42,755 bases of DNA from Armatimonadota bacterium (GCA_023511795.1 JAIMAU010000016.1:1-42755); one strand, 5' to 3'. Positions 15,263-23,586 are shown, counted from the stretch's first letter. Notes: generated from the sequence alone by a model not told the origin. Numbers and translations are program-made.

Positions 15263-16135
15263 ATGCCGACGTCAAACCAAGCAGGCTCGAATCCAATGGA
15301 CATCTTTTTCTCTTTGATTTGGCTATTCTTTATACTTTCGGCGCTTGTGCCGCTCTTTAAGCAACGAAGAATCCAGTTGGAGCGCTACCGGTTAATCCGC
15401 CAACTTGAGAAGGAGCGCAAATCTCGTGTTATCACACTAATCCACCGCCAAGAAGCGTTAAGCATCCTCGGAATCCCCATAGTACGATATGTAACCGTCG
15501 AGGATTCCGAGCAAGTTCTTAGGGCAATACGGCTAACTCCACCCGACCTGCCAATTGACCTTGTAGTTCATACGCCCGGCGGATTACTCCTTGCCGCCGA
15601 GCAAATTGCAATGGCACTCAAACGTCACAAGGCAAAGGTTACTGTCTTTGTTCCACACTATGCTATGTCTGGCGGAACTCTTATCGCGCTGGCGGCAGAT
15701 GAGATAGTTATGGACCCAAATGCCGTCCTAGGCCCAGTTGACCCACAACTCCAGGAGTATCCGGCTTCTTCAATCCTTGAGGCCGTCAAAATTAAAGATA
15801 AGAACGAGCTTGAGGACAAGACCCTGATACTCGCCGACATCGCCAGAAAAGCAATTCATCAAGTGAGAGAATCCGTCTACTGTTTATTAAAAGAGAACAT
15901 GGACGAAGAAAAAGCTCGTCAATTAGCACGGGTGCTCAGCGAGGGTACATGGACACATGATTATCCTATTAGCGTTACAGAAGCTCGTGAACTAGGATTG
16001 CCTGTTAGCGAGGAATTGCCCGAGACCATCTACTATCTTATGGAGTTATATCCCCAGCCGGTCCAGCGAAGACCATCCGTTGAGTATATACCAGTTCCTT
16101 ATCGAAGAGAGTCGGAGCCACCGCATGGAAAATGA
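15263..16135 (+). CDS. Membrane-anchored Clp-fold serine protease (SDH/SppA-like)
   Basis: A 290-residue protein of the SDH_sah/DUF114 group with a ClpP/crotonase fold. Residues about 12-32 form one N-terminal transmembrane helix (IFFSLIWLFFILSALVPL). A charged linker follows, then the core: DLVVHTPGGLLLAAEQIA, VFVPHYAMSGGTLIALAADEIV with the predicted nucleophile Ser136, and NAVLGPVDPQ. The C-terminal THDYPISVTEARELGLPV is typical of the family. Homologues are thought to cleave membrane-associated peptides. The ATG at 15263 follows GGGGGAG; a TTG two codons earlier is less likely. Its stop overlaps the start of the second phosphoribosyltransferase by 11 bases, so the two are translated together. 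Confidence 0.87.
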   Translation: MPTSNQAGSNPMDIFFSLIWLFFILSALVPLFKQRRIQLERYRLIRQLEKERKSRVITLIHRQEALSILGIPIVRYVTVEDSEQVLRAIRLTPPDLPIDLVVHTPGGLLLAAEQIAMALKRHKAKVTVFVPHYAMSGGTLIALAADEIVMDPNAVLGPVDPQLQEYPASSILEAVKIKDKNELEDKTLILADIARKAIHQVRESVYCLLKENMDEEKARQLARVLSEGTWTHDYPISVTEARELGLPVSEELPETIYYLMELYPQPVQRRPSVEYIPVPYRRESEPPHGK

Positions 16136-16814
16136 GTTTTTCGAGGACAGAGTAGACGCCGGCCGCAAACTTGCAGAACATCTCCTAAATTACAAAGACA
16201 AGGGTGCTGTAGTTCTGGCAATAGCCCGTGGTGGGGCGCCCGTTGGTCTAGAAGTAGCAAAACGCGTACATGCGCTGTTTGACGTGATTGTCCCCCGAAA
16301 GATTCCAATCCCCTGGAATCCAGAAGCTGGCTTCGGCGCAATAACCGAAGATGGGACAATCGTGCTAAACCAAAGAATGGTTCGAAGCCTTCGCCTAACC
16401 CCAGAAGAGATTGAGGAAGCTGCAAACGAAGTACGCAAGGAAATTATTCGACGTGCGGAAGCTTTTAGGGGAGGCAAACCACCCTTAGAAATTGAAGGAA
16501 AACCCGTTATTCTCGTCGACGACGGATTAGCATCTGGCTACACCATGCTTGCAGCGATTGAATCGGCCAGAAAACATGGCCCATCCGCAGTTATCGTCGC
16601 TGTGCCAGTCGCATCGGGAGGTGCAGTGCGTCTCGTCCAGCCAAAAGCAGACGATTTTGTGGCACTAATCATAAGCGAGAGGCTGCCGTTCGCTGTAGCA
16701 GACTTCTATCTCCGCTGGACGGACCTAACCGACGAAGAGGTGATCGCCTGTTTGAAGGAAGCGGAAGAGCTTGGATTAAGGGGTGAAGCGGCCACCCGCA
16801 AAGCAACAAGCTGA
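16125..16814 (+). CDS. Phosphoribosyltransferase-fold protein, copy 2
   Basis: A 229-residue paralogue of the protein at 14372. It shares FEDRVDAGRKLAEHL, VVLAIARGG, DVIVPRKIPIP and the PRPP loop VILVDDGLASGYTM. Differences sit in the flexible hood: WNPEAGFGAITEDGT replaces the shorter AIGAVAIDEKP region, so base or partner specificity may differ. The ATG at 16125 lies inside the last codons of the protease gene, and an upstream TTG at 16080 would place 15 extra residues before the conserved start. Cytosolic, no signal. It is the last gene of the rightward cluster and is convergent with the two small leftward genes that follow. Confidence 0.86.
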   Translation: MENEFFEDRVDAGRKLAEHLLNYKDKGAVVLAIARGGAPVGLEVAKRVHALFDVIVPRKIPIPWNPEAGFGAITEDGTIVLNQRMVRSLRLTPEEIEEAANEVRKEIIRRAEAFRGGKPPLEIEGKPVILVDDGLASGYTMLAAIESARKHGPSAVIVAVPVASGGAVRLVQPKADDFVALIISERLPFAVADFYLRWTDLTDEEVIACLKEAEELGLRGEAATRKATS

Positions 16815-16827
16815 GCGGCCGCAGGAG

Positions 16828-16983
16828 TTATTTGCGTGCACGACCGCCTTTTCTTGCAGCGGTCTCTTCTTCCTCAACACGCCCCTTTGGAGCAGGTGGA
16901 GCCATTTCTTCTTTGCCCTTTTTCTTGATTCGACCGTTCGTGATTTCCTCAATAGTCTGTTTTCTTCCAATTTCTATGGGCAT
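16828..16983 (-). CDS. Small charged protein, 51 residues
   Basis: A small leftward gene that length filters would miss. Reading 51 codons from ATG at 16983, it gives MPIEIGRKQTIEEI, then NGRIKKKGKEE, a Pro-Ala turn, a run of Glu and a basic tail ending GGRARK. A strong SD (GGAGGAG) precedes it by a few bases. It starts 13 bases after the stop of the YHS gene, so both belong to one transcript. No family is recognised. The alternation of basic and acidic blocks and the Pro-rich centre suggest a largely disordered cytosolic protein that may bind nucleic acid or a partner protein. Confidence 0.6.
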   Translation of the reverse strand: MPIEIGRKQTIEEITNGRIKKKGKEEMAPPAPKGRVEEEETAARKGGRARK

Positions 16984-16996
16984 ATCAATCTCCTCC

Positions 16997-17191
16997 TTAA
17001 TCCTTCCTTGCGTACTCTGGTATCGGCACTCCTAGCTCTTCTTCGCGGCCGGCGACGTATTTCTCAGGATTTCGCCGAAATTCTTGTGCGCACTCAAGCG
17101 CACCAAAGTAATAATAACGACCCTTATATTCCTCAACTTCAGGGTACTCCACATCTTCGAGATCTTCACCACAAACGGGATCGCGCACCAT
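16997..17191 (-). CDS. YHS-domain protein, 64 residues
   Basis: A complete 64-residue protein beginning MVRDPVCGEDLED, with the YHS-type pattern: Cys-Gly after a Pro-Val, then EYKGRYYYFGALECAQEF and NPEKYV. The two cysteines, Cys7 in PVCG and Cys34 in ALEC, are those expected to bind a metal ion. YHS domains are often found as metal-sensing or metal-delivering modules in copper transporters and in oxygenases, but here the domain is alone. The SD AGAAGGAG lies upstream of the ATG. It forms a two-gene unit with the 51-residue gene downstream. Confidence 0.8.
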   Translation of the reverse strand: MVRDPVCGEDLEDVEYPEVEEYKGRYYYFGALECAQEFRRNPEKYVAGREEELGVPIPEYARKD

Positions 17192-17322
17192 AGATGCTCA
17201 CGCTCCTTCTGCCGAGTCCGGCAAAAATCTTATTGACAAAAACATCGAAATTTAAACTCGTATGACCTCCAACCAAAAAGCAACGCATTCCCAATTTTCT
17301 CTAGCTTTCCTAGAACCTAGGT

Positions 17323-17352
17323 TTGACCATGCGTCAAAGCTTTTGATAGAAT
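17323..17352 (+). promoter_or_regulatory. Sigma-70 promoter of the large glycosidase gene
   Basis: TTGACC (17323-17328), 18-base spacer ending in TGA, TAGAAT (17347-17352), an extended -10. The expected leader is about 43 bases, with the SD GGGGAGG before the ATG at 17402. Confidence 0.65.
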
Positions 17353-17401
17353 CAAGTAATGCCCATAATACCTAGAGTCTGAAAGCCTTGGGGAGGTACA
17401 A

Positions 17402-20400
17402 ATGAGACTTCCGCGTTTAGTACTCTTGCTGTTTCTGTTATTTTTCCACTTCACCCCATCCGTATGTCCACAGAACTCTCTTCTAATGTCATTTCGATAT
17501 CCGCCAAAGGAATTCAGCCCTATTCCCATTTGGTGGTGGAGCGGGGACGAAATTACAGAAGAGCGGCTAGCTTGGCAGATGGAAAGGATGGTTGAGGGGC
17601 ATATTTACAATACCATAATCCTAAATCTATACCCATCTTCAGACAACCCACCATATTTTTCTCCTAGATGGTGGGAACTAATGGATTTCACCCTCCGCAA
17701 AGCTGATGAACTCGGCATGAAAATATGGTTTTATGATGGCCTGGGCTTTGCCGAATCGGACATTCAAAACCGACTGATGGAAGTAAGCCCTAAATTTAGG
17801 GCAGAATATCTGGCTTGTGAATCAGCCGACGTGACTGAAGGAAAAGCAGCTGAGCTAAGGCTGCCAGGTGGCAGGTTTGTTGCCGCCTGTGCGGCACCAA
17901 TACTAGAAAATTCATCGCTTGGAGAACCAAAAGATCTATCTTCAGAGTTTAAGGGTGGAGTGCTAAAGTGGGCACCATTGGCCGGAAGCTGGCGTGTAAT
18001 GCTCTTCTACGCAATGCCTTCGTCAAGGTTCGACTACTCAAATGCAACTGCATGCAGCAAGCTAATCGATAGCATCCATGGCGAGTATGAGCGAAGATAT
18101 GGCCGCTATCTAGGTAAAACTATTCCTGGCAGCTTTCAGGATGAGCTGCCGCCACTGCCGCACTGGTCAAAAACTTTCCTTGCTGAGTTTCAGAAGCGCA
18201 AGGGATATGATATAACACCGCACCTTCCAGCGCTTTTTTATGACTGCGGCCCAATGACAGCCAAGTACCGCATAGACTACCGCGATGTAATAGCAAGCAT
18301 GTGCGAAGACGCCTTCTTCAAACCACTTTTTGGGTGGCATGAGAAGCATGGAATGATTTGCGGCATGGACCAGCTTATCCGCAATGCCGACCCCATAAAC
18401 GCCCAAATCTATTATCACGACTACTTCCGCACTATGAGATGGTTCGGTGCCCCTGGTCAGGACCAGCATGGCGATGTCAGGCCTCATGCCTCAATTGCCC
18501 ATTTATATGGAAGACCCCGTGTATGGCTAGAAGGCTTCTATAATTCAGGCTGGGGGCAGACCTTAGAAGAACTTGCCCAACTTGTAAATATTTGGTACGT
18601 CCGCGGTGCGAATTTATACGATCCCCATGCCTGGTACTATAGCACTGCTGGCGGATGGTGGGAATGGGCGCCGCCGTGCACATCGTTCCGTCAACCATAC
18701 TGGAGGCATTACAAATACTTTGCCGATTATGTTTCACGCCTTAGTTTCCTGCTTAGCCAGGGGAGGCATGTTTGCGACATCGCGGTGCTCTACCCTTCTA
18801 CAACCATCCATGCTGAGATGACAGTAGAGGACAACATTTTCGATTCTGCTGGGAAAACAGCTCAAAGGTTTTGGCAGACCGTCCAATCGCTCGATAAAGA
18901 TAAACGAGACTTCGACTGGATAGATGAGGATAGCCTTCAGAGAGCTGTATGTGCGAATGGAAGACTGAATGTGAGCTCTGAAAGCTACCGAGTGTTGATT
19001 CTACCCCGCGCACTTTATTTAAAAACTTCAAGCGCCAAGAAAATAGAGGAGTTCGCGCGAACCGGTGGGCTAGTTCTCGTCGTGGATAATGCACCAATTG
19101 GGTCAGCCGAAAGCGGTAGGGATGATCCCGAGATACAAAGTCTTTTTACAAAACTTATAGACCAAGGTTTGGTGACAATGCTCTCATATCCTGGAATAAT
19201 CCCCGAGACGCTCGAGGCACTTTTACCGCGAGACCACTCGCCGAACATTCGCTGTACACACCGAGCTGTAGGCGATATCCACTTCTTTTTTGTTGTGCCG
19301 GAGGGCGCTGGCCCCTGGAATATTACCCTCTCAGCAAAGGGACGGCCAGAGGTTTGGGACCCATACACTGGCGACGTATACCCGGTAACCAACTATTTGA
19401 TTACAGATGCTGGAACAGAGATGACTTTTAATTTTGACCTATCGCCAGCCTTCTTCATAGTAATCAACCCCAAAGCCACCGCAAACAAAGAGAAAAACCT
19501 TTCAACTAATAACTCCCAACTATCAACGGCACCTCAGTCTCCCGTTCTTCAATTTCCAGACGAGTGGGATTTCCGGATATATCCGACGATGGATAATAGG
19601 TGGGGCGACTTTCGTCTTCCAGCTTCGAAGGGCATGATGCCTGTCGAAGTGCGGGACTTCCGCTATACAGATGACCCCAAAAACGAGGGGCTCAAGGCAG
19701 GATGGCATAAAAGCAACTTCGACGATTCCAAATGGACTCGTGCGGTATACACCTTTGGGCCATACTGGAACATGTCCGATCCGATTAGGATGCCAAGCCT
19801 CGACGAACTTGAAAAACCCATGCCACCAGAGGAATGGCACGCCAACTCACCAAACTGGCGAGCCGTGGTTTATTCACGCCAGCTTGGCATTGAAAAAGAC
19901 CCAATTCACCTCACTACGCTCGGCCCCAAATCAAGAGTTCCAGCGGAATTTGCTTTGGTAAAATTCGATAACATCATCTCCGCTCGATACCTATCCACAT
20001 TCGTCTACTCGCCTAAGGCACGCTCGGCAACTTTGTATGTAAGCAGCCAATTTCCAAAGAGGGTGTGGCTAAACGGCTCTCTTGTCATTAATCAGCCCGC
20101 CAACAAACCTCCTGTCTTTTCTGCACGAGTAAAGTTAATGAAAGGCTGGAATAAAGTTTTGATAAAGCTTGCGCACGATGGCGCCGCCACAGAGCGTCTT
20201 TCATTCTCGATATCTGATGAAAACATGCCATCTGCGAAATGGATTTGGGCGGCAAAGCCTGAAGCACCGACAGTCTACTTCCGTAAAGTGCTAGAAGTGC
20301 CCTATCAGCCAAAGGAATCTTCCATAAACATCACATGTGATAACGGTTATGAACTGTATGTGAATGGCAAGCTGATTGGCCGAGAAGTGGGATACGACCA

Positions 20401-21388
20401 ATCGTATTGGCAAACTGCCGAGCACTTCTCGATTCCTCTGCGCAAAGGCAAGAACATTATCGCCGTTAAGGCAATAAACCTTGGCGGCCCAGGAGGCCTT
20501 GTTGTATGGGGCGAGGTGAAGTCCACCCCCAACAAACGACTTCCTTTCGCAACTAATGAGACGTGGGAGTTCTCTACACGGTGGGAGCCAGGGTGGACGA
20601 CAAAGAAAGCACTGACCGGTTGGCTTCCAGCAAAGTGCCTGGGCAGTCTTGACGATTCACAGTGGGGGAAGGTTTTCACCCAGCCTGCTTCCCAGAATTC
20701 CAAGCAATGCCCAGCTATGCCGAGTTTCGACTTGCCGGGCACAATATACGACCCTAACCCAACTTATGCTCCCTATGCTTGGTATAGATTCAAACTCCCA
20801 CCTGGCACAATCGCAATTCGCCCTTCAGTGTCAGTCCCGTATGAAATATACGTCAATGGCAACCGGCAGGCAATTGGAAAAGATGGTATAGTCAGGCTCA
20901 AATCTCCAGTTAGCGGAGGAGTATGTGCAATTCGAGCCAAGCAGAAGCCGGGGCTCAAGGCGGGAGCTGTCTTTTCTAAGCCGATACAGTTCGAGTGCGC
21001 ACCTGGGAAGATTACCCTAGGGTCGTGGCACGAGAAAGGGTTGTCCACATACTCTGGTATTGGGGTCTACAGCAGAACATTCAATCTATCAGGGGAATAC
21101 GTAGGCAAGCCGCTAATACTCGACCTCGGCGAGGTAAGAGGGACGGCCGAAGTGCGAATCAATGGCAAGCAAGCAGGCGTTCGGATATGGAAGCCATATC
21201 GCTTCGAAATCGGCAATCTTGTAAGAGCTGGCGAGAACAAAGTAGAAATAATCGTAACCAATACTCTAGGCCCGCATTATCGTATTGCAATGCCAACGCC
21301 ATATGTCTACCCAGGACAGGAAATCTCCGGCATCCTAGGCCCTGTTAGTTTAATGCAAAGGGAAAACAATATTGAGCCGTCCGATTAG
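17402..21388 (+). CDS. Secreted GH106-like glycoside hydrolase with beta-sandwich domains
   Basis: A 1328-residue exported protein. Residues 1-24 are a signal peptide (RLPRLVLLLFLLFFHF). The catalytic region resembles GH106 alpha-L-rhamnosidases: FSPIPIWWWSGDEITEERLAWQMERM, then SFQDELPPLPHW and, later, RVWLEGFYNSGWG, whose acidic residues are the likely catalytic ones by position. After a Ser/Thr/Asn-rich linker (about 690-710) come at least three galactose-binding-like sandwiches: one with ARYLSTFVYSPKA and LYVSSQFPKRVWLNG, one with WIWAAKPEAPTVYFRKVLEV and ELYVNGKLIG, and a GH2-type sugar-binding domain with GVYSRTFNLSGEY and AEVRINGKQAGVRIW. It would cleave plant or microbial rhamnosylated polysaccharide outside the cytoplasm. 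No importer is adjacent. Confidence 0.78.
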   Translation: MRLPRLVLLLFLLFFHFTPSVCPQNSLLMSFRYPPKEFSPIPIWWWSGDEITEERLAWQMERMVEGHIYNTIILNLYPSSDNPPYFSPRWWELMDFTLRKADELGMKIWFYDGLGFAESDIQNRLMEVSPKFRAEYLACESADVTEGKAAELRLPGGRFVAACAAPILENSSLGEPKDLSSEFKGGVLKWAPLAGSWRVMLFYAMPSSRFDYSNATACSKLIDSIHGEYERRYGRYLGKTIPGSFQDELPPLPHWSKTFLAEFQKRKGYDITPHLPALFYDCGPMTAKYRIDYRDVIASMCEDAFFKPLFGWHEKHGMICGMDQLIRNADPINAQIYYHDYFRTMRWFGAPGQDQHGDVRPHASIAHLYGRPRVWLEGFYNSGWGQTLEELAQLVNIWYVRGANLYDPHAWYYSTAGGWWEWAPPCTSFRQPYWRHYKYFADYVSRLSFLLSQGRHVCDIAVLYPSTTIHAEMTVEDNIFDSAGKTAQRFWQTVQSLDKDKRDFDWIDEDSLQRAVCANGRLNVSSESYRVLILPRALYLKTSSAKKIEEFARTGGLVLVVDNAPIGSAESGRDDPEIQSLFTKLIDQGLVTMLSYPGIIPETLEALLPRDHSPNIRCTHRAVGDIHFFFVVPEGAGPWNITLSAKGRPEVWDPYTGDVYPVTNYLITDAGTEMTFNFDLSPAFFIVINPKATANKEKNLSTNNSQLSTAPQSPVLQFPDEWDFRIYPTMDNRWGDFRLPASKGMMPVEVRDFRYTDDPKNEGLKAGWHKSNFDDSKWTRAVYTFGPYWNMSDPIRMPSLDELEKPMPPEEWHANSPNWRAVVYSRQLGIEKDPIHLTTLGPKSRVPAEFALVKFDNIISARYLSTFVYSPKARSATLYVSSQFPKRVWLNGSLVINQPANKPPVFSARVKLMKGWNKVLIKLAHDGAATERLSFSISDENMPSAKWIWAAKPEAPTVYFRKVLEVPYQPKESSINITCDNGYELYVNGKLIGREVGYDQSYWQTAEHFSIPLRKGKNIIAVKAINLGGPGGLVVWGEVKSTPNKRLPFATNETWEFSTRWEPGWTTKKALTGWLPAKCLGSLDDSQWGKVFTQPASQNSKQCPAMPSFDLPGTIYDPNPTYAPYAWYRFKLPPGTIAIRPSVSVPYEIYVNGNRQAIGKDGIVRLKSPVSGGVCAIRAKQKPGLKAGAVFSKPIQFECAPGKITLGSWHEKGLSTYSGIGVYSRTFNLSGEYVGKPLILDLGEVRGTAEVRINGKQAGVRIWKPYRFEIGNLVRAGENKVEIIVTNTLGPHYRIAMPTPYVYPGQEISGILGPVSLMQRENNIEPSD

Positions 21389-21465
21389 TTTGAAAAATAA
21401 GCTGAACTGCTGATCGGTTTGACCGCCAGCACAATTCAACAAATTATTTTTGGAGAATTCCGTAA

Positions 21466-21494
21466 TTGATTTTCTAAAGCAATTATGGTAGAAT
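21466..21494 (+). promoter_or_regulatory. Promoter of tRNA-Ser
   Basis: TTGATT (21466-21471), 17-base spacer ending TGG, TAGAAT (21489-21494), an extended -10. The tRNA begins 17 bases after the -10. Confidence 0.6.
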
Positions 21495-21510
21495 ACTCAT
21501 GTCATTGTGC

Positions 21511-21605
21511 GGAGAGATGGCTGAGTGGACGAAAGCGGCCGCCTGCTAAGCGGTTGTGGGGCTGTTAAGGCTCCACCCCGGGTTCGAATCCCGGTCTCTC
21601 CGCCA
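21511..21605 (+). tRNA. tRNA-Ser (anticodon GCU)
   Basis: The acceptor arms GGAGAGA (21511-21517) and TCTCTCC (21595-21601) pair fully, with discriminator G at 21602 and an encoded CCA at 21603-21605. The anticodon loop CTGCTAA gives anticodon GCU, reading AGC and AGU. The T arm CCGGG-TTCGAAT-CCCGG is perfect, and the long variable arm (GTGGGGC pairing with GGCTCCAC) is that of a class II serine tRNA. The D arm GGCTGAGTGG is typical. Confidence 0.97.
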
Positions 21606-21919
21606 TTTAGAAAAAGAATTCCCACCAAGCAATGACATCTCGAGTAATCCAAGATAGGCATATAAAAACTTGAAATCTTCTTTTTTAGGCTTTCGGGGCA
21701 CCGCACCAGCAGAGTTTTGCCCTCTAATTTGTTTATAAAATTGATTCGAACTTCTTTGGCGCACAATATCTTTCTCATCCCTCAATAATCGCCGCGCTTA
21801 CGCAAAGCAAAAACTGGTAACCTTACTTATAGTAAGCACGGTGGAGGAACTTTTCATACGTTCCGACAATCTAATGTAGAGGACTAACTCAATTTATTTA
21901 AAAGGGGATTAAGAGCCAT
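21606..21919. other. Gap between tRNA-Ser and the lytic transglycosylase gene
   Basis: 314 bases without a supported gene. Two inverted repeats lie near its end: CTTACT-TAT-AGTAAG (21832-21846) and GGAAC-N9-GTTCC (about 21846-21865). They could be operators for the downstream gene. No clear -35/-10 pair was found. Confidence 0.4.
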
Positions 21920-22891
21920 ATGCCGTCGAGAATAGCGGCTGCTTGTGCAATTATCCTTGCTATCACTCAAGCGGTTTTTGGGAAAAGCCTGTCCGGCGAT
22001 GAATATATTGCCCTGAGGAGATCACTTGGGGCAAATCTCATCATCTTTTCATCTGCAAAAGCGAACCCATGCTCTCACATTGGGAAAATTTTTGAGCTTA
22101 CAGGCACGGTCAACGGCTATGCCAGCGGTGGAAGCACCGCCAGCTTCGTCCTTTACTTCTCCGGGGACTCCGTGGTTATTTCCGCCTCTGAGCTCCCCGA
22201 CTGCATTTCGAACGGTAACACTATTCGCGTGCTGGTAAAAATCGGCAATGGTTCGGTTGCGAGCCTATCCGACCTACAGTTAATCGCCGCCGCCTACGAT
22301 TACGACGTCACAAAACGCGAGAAAGAACTTGCCTCGAGCACGCAAAAAACCGAAATTGCCCCTGTAATTCAAAAAAAGCAAATACCAAAAACAACTACCA
22401 CCAGGCTAAAGAGAGGCACCACTTTGTCGAGCCGAGCCATGCAGGTGTTTGACTCCTACCGCAATGCCATTAAGCGCTTTAATCCCCGGCTTAGTCCCCA
22501 ACAGCTTGATACGATTACTGCCAGCATTCTAGCCTTCAGCGAGCATTATGGGATAGACCCAAGGCTGATTGTTGCCCTCATACTAGCCGAGTCGAACTTC
22601 CGGACGAACGCCACATCGCCAAAGGGAGCGATGGGACTTGCTCAGCTGATGCCCGGGACAGCGCGTGGCTTGGGAGTTTCAAACCCATACGACCCAGTTC
22701 AAAATATTGCTGGTTGTATCAAATTATTGCGCAGTCATCTTGACAAACACGGCGACCTCAGCCTTGCACTCGCTTGCTACAACGCTGGCGCGGGGGCGGT
22801 AAAGAAATATGGCGGTATTCCGCCTTACCGAGAAACCCAGAACTACGTGCGCAAGGTCACCGAAATCTACCGCCTATTGTGCGGCAAGTAA
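21920..22891 (+). CDS. Exported lytic transglycosylase (SLT domain)
   Basis: A 323-residue enzyme that would cleave peptidoglycan glycan strands with formation of 1,6-anhydro-muramic acid. Residues 1-21 look like a signal peptide. Residues about 48-125 form a small beta-rich OB-like domain, and a Lys/Thr linker follows. The C-terminal SLT domain has the catalytic glutamate in LILAESNF (Glu224), then SPKGAMGLAQLMPGTA and LACYNAGAGAV, all diagnostic of family 1 transglycosylases, and ends with ETQNYVRKV. The ATG follows AAAGGGGA. No cell-wall gene is adjacent. The N-terminal domain is not usual for this family and might position the enzyme on its substrate. Confidence 0.9.
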   Translation: MPSRIAAACAIILAITQAVFGKSLSGDEYIALRRSLGANLIIFSSAKANPCSHIGKIFELTGTVNGYASGGSTASFVLYFSGDSVVISASELPDCISNGNTIRVLVKIGNGSVASLSDLQLIAAAYDYDVTKREKELASSTQKTEIAPVIQKKQIPKTTTTRLKRGTTLSSRAMQVFDSYRNAIKRFNPRLSPQQLDTITASILAFSEHYGIDPRLIVALILAESNFRTNATSPKGAMGLAQLMPGTARGLGVSNPYDPVQNIAGCIKLLRSHLDKHGDLSLALACYNAGAGAVKKYGGIPPYRETQNYVRKVTEIYRLLCGK

Positions 22892-22929
22892 GCCTTTTCA
22901 AGCTTTTAAAGGAAATGGCCTTCCCACAG

Positions 22930-23118
22930 CTATTTAGTCTTATAAATAATCAAAACAGTATAGCTGTAGAAATCATGAACTCCCGCAGGTCCAAACTCAG
23001 TGGTTGATACACTAACTATTGCATCGTCATCAAGCTGACTTAGTAGGCTATTTACCTGTTCGTGGATTTTTGGAAGCTTATCAACCGAATTTGCATGCAA
23101 TATCTGGGCTTTTAGCAA
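22930..23118 (-). CDS. Small Cse60-like protein
   Basis: A small leftward gene in the gap between the transglycosylase and the STAS gene. From a TTG start at 23118, six bases after AGGAGGG, it encodes 62 residues. The first strand is KAQILHANSV, a helix follows with EQVNSLLSQLDDDAI, and it closes with VSVSTTEFGPAGVHDFYSYT and VLIIYKTK. This strand-helix-strand-strand plan, and the 'ST' and 'YTVLIIY' blocks, resemble the sporulation protein Cse60 and its many non-sporulation relatives. An ATG two codons upstream touches the SD and is less likely. Function unknown; cytosolic. It is convergent with the transglycosylase gene and divergent from the STAS gene. Confidence 0.55.
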   Translation of the reverse strand: MLKAQILHANSVDKLPKIHEQVNSLLSQLDDDAIVSVSTTEFGPAGVHDFYSYTVLIIYKTK

Positions 23119-23268
23119 CCTCATCCCTCCTGGCTATCAATCCAATATTAATCTATATCTTCTTTGTTACCATCGGAATTCCCTCTTTGCGCTTGTCCGC
23201 CATGTTTCAATTTCAGCTTCTATGTGGAATGATGTATGTGGAGAGAAAAGGTGAGGAATACAGTAGAT

Positions 23269-23586
23269 ATGCCTTTAAACTTTCAAATAGAAAGCGAAAA
23301 CGCCCTGCTTCGAATTAATCTCTCGGGCGAAATGACATATGAGTTCCTGCAAGACGCGAGTCAAAAGATTTTAAACGTCGTCAAAGATCAAAAGGGCCCT
23401 GTCTTGTTGGATCTCAGCGGCGTAACATATATTTCCGAAGACGGATTGGCTCTGCTTGTCTCTTTATATCGTGATGCAGTAGGCCGAGGAGCAACAATTT
23501 ATCTCGAAGGCGCAAAAGATGCGGTTGCAGACCGAATCAAACGCTGTGGGATTGACCAATTCCTCAAGCCAAGACCTTCTCACTGA
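23269..23586 (+). CDS. STAS-domain protein (anti-anti-sigma type) lacking the phospho-serine
   Basis: A 105-residue single STAS domain. The core strand VLLDLSGVTYISEDGLALLV is the family hallmark. In SpoIIAA-type proteins the motif is D-S-S-G and the first Ser is phosphorylated by an anti-sigma kinase; here the motif is S56-E57-D58-G59, so an acidic residue takes the place of the phospho-acceptor. The protein therefore cannot be switched off in the usual manner, or it serves another role such as a lipid or transport complex. The ATG at 23269 is preferred because the domain begins just after it; an ATG at 23236 would add 11 residues. No sigma factor or kinase gene is beside it. Confidence 0.8.
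   Translation: MPLNFQIESENALLRINLSGEMTYEFLQDASQKILNVVKDQKGPVLLDLSGVTYISEDGLALLVSLYRDAVGRGATIYLEGAKDAVADRIKRCGIDQFLKPRPSH

Noticed and set aside
17233..17238. TTGACA in the gap before the large glycosidase
   Set aside because: No acceptable -10 at the right distance; the promoter at 17323-17352 fits the gene better.
21497..21785. Leftward frames of 79-93 residues containing GGETGIRTR across tRNA-Ser
   Set aside because: These are the well-known false reading frames opposite a serine tRNA; the tRNA folds perfectly and explains the sequence.
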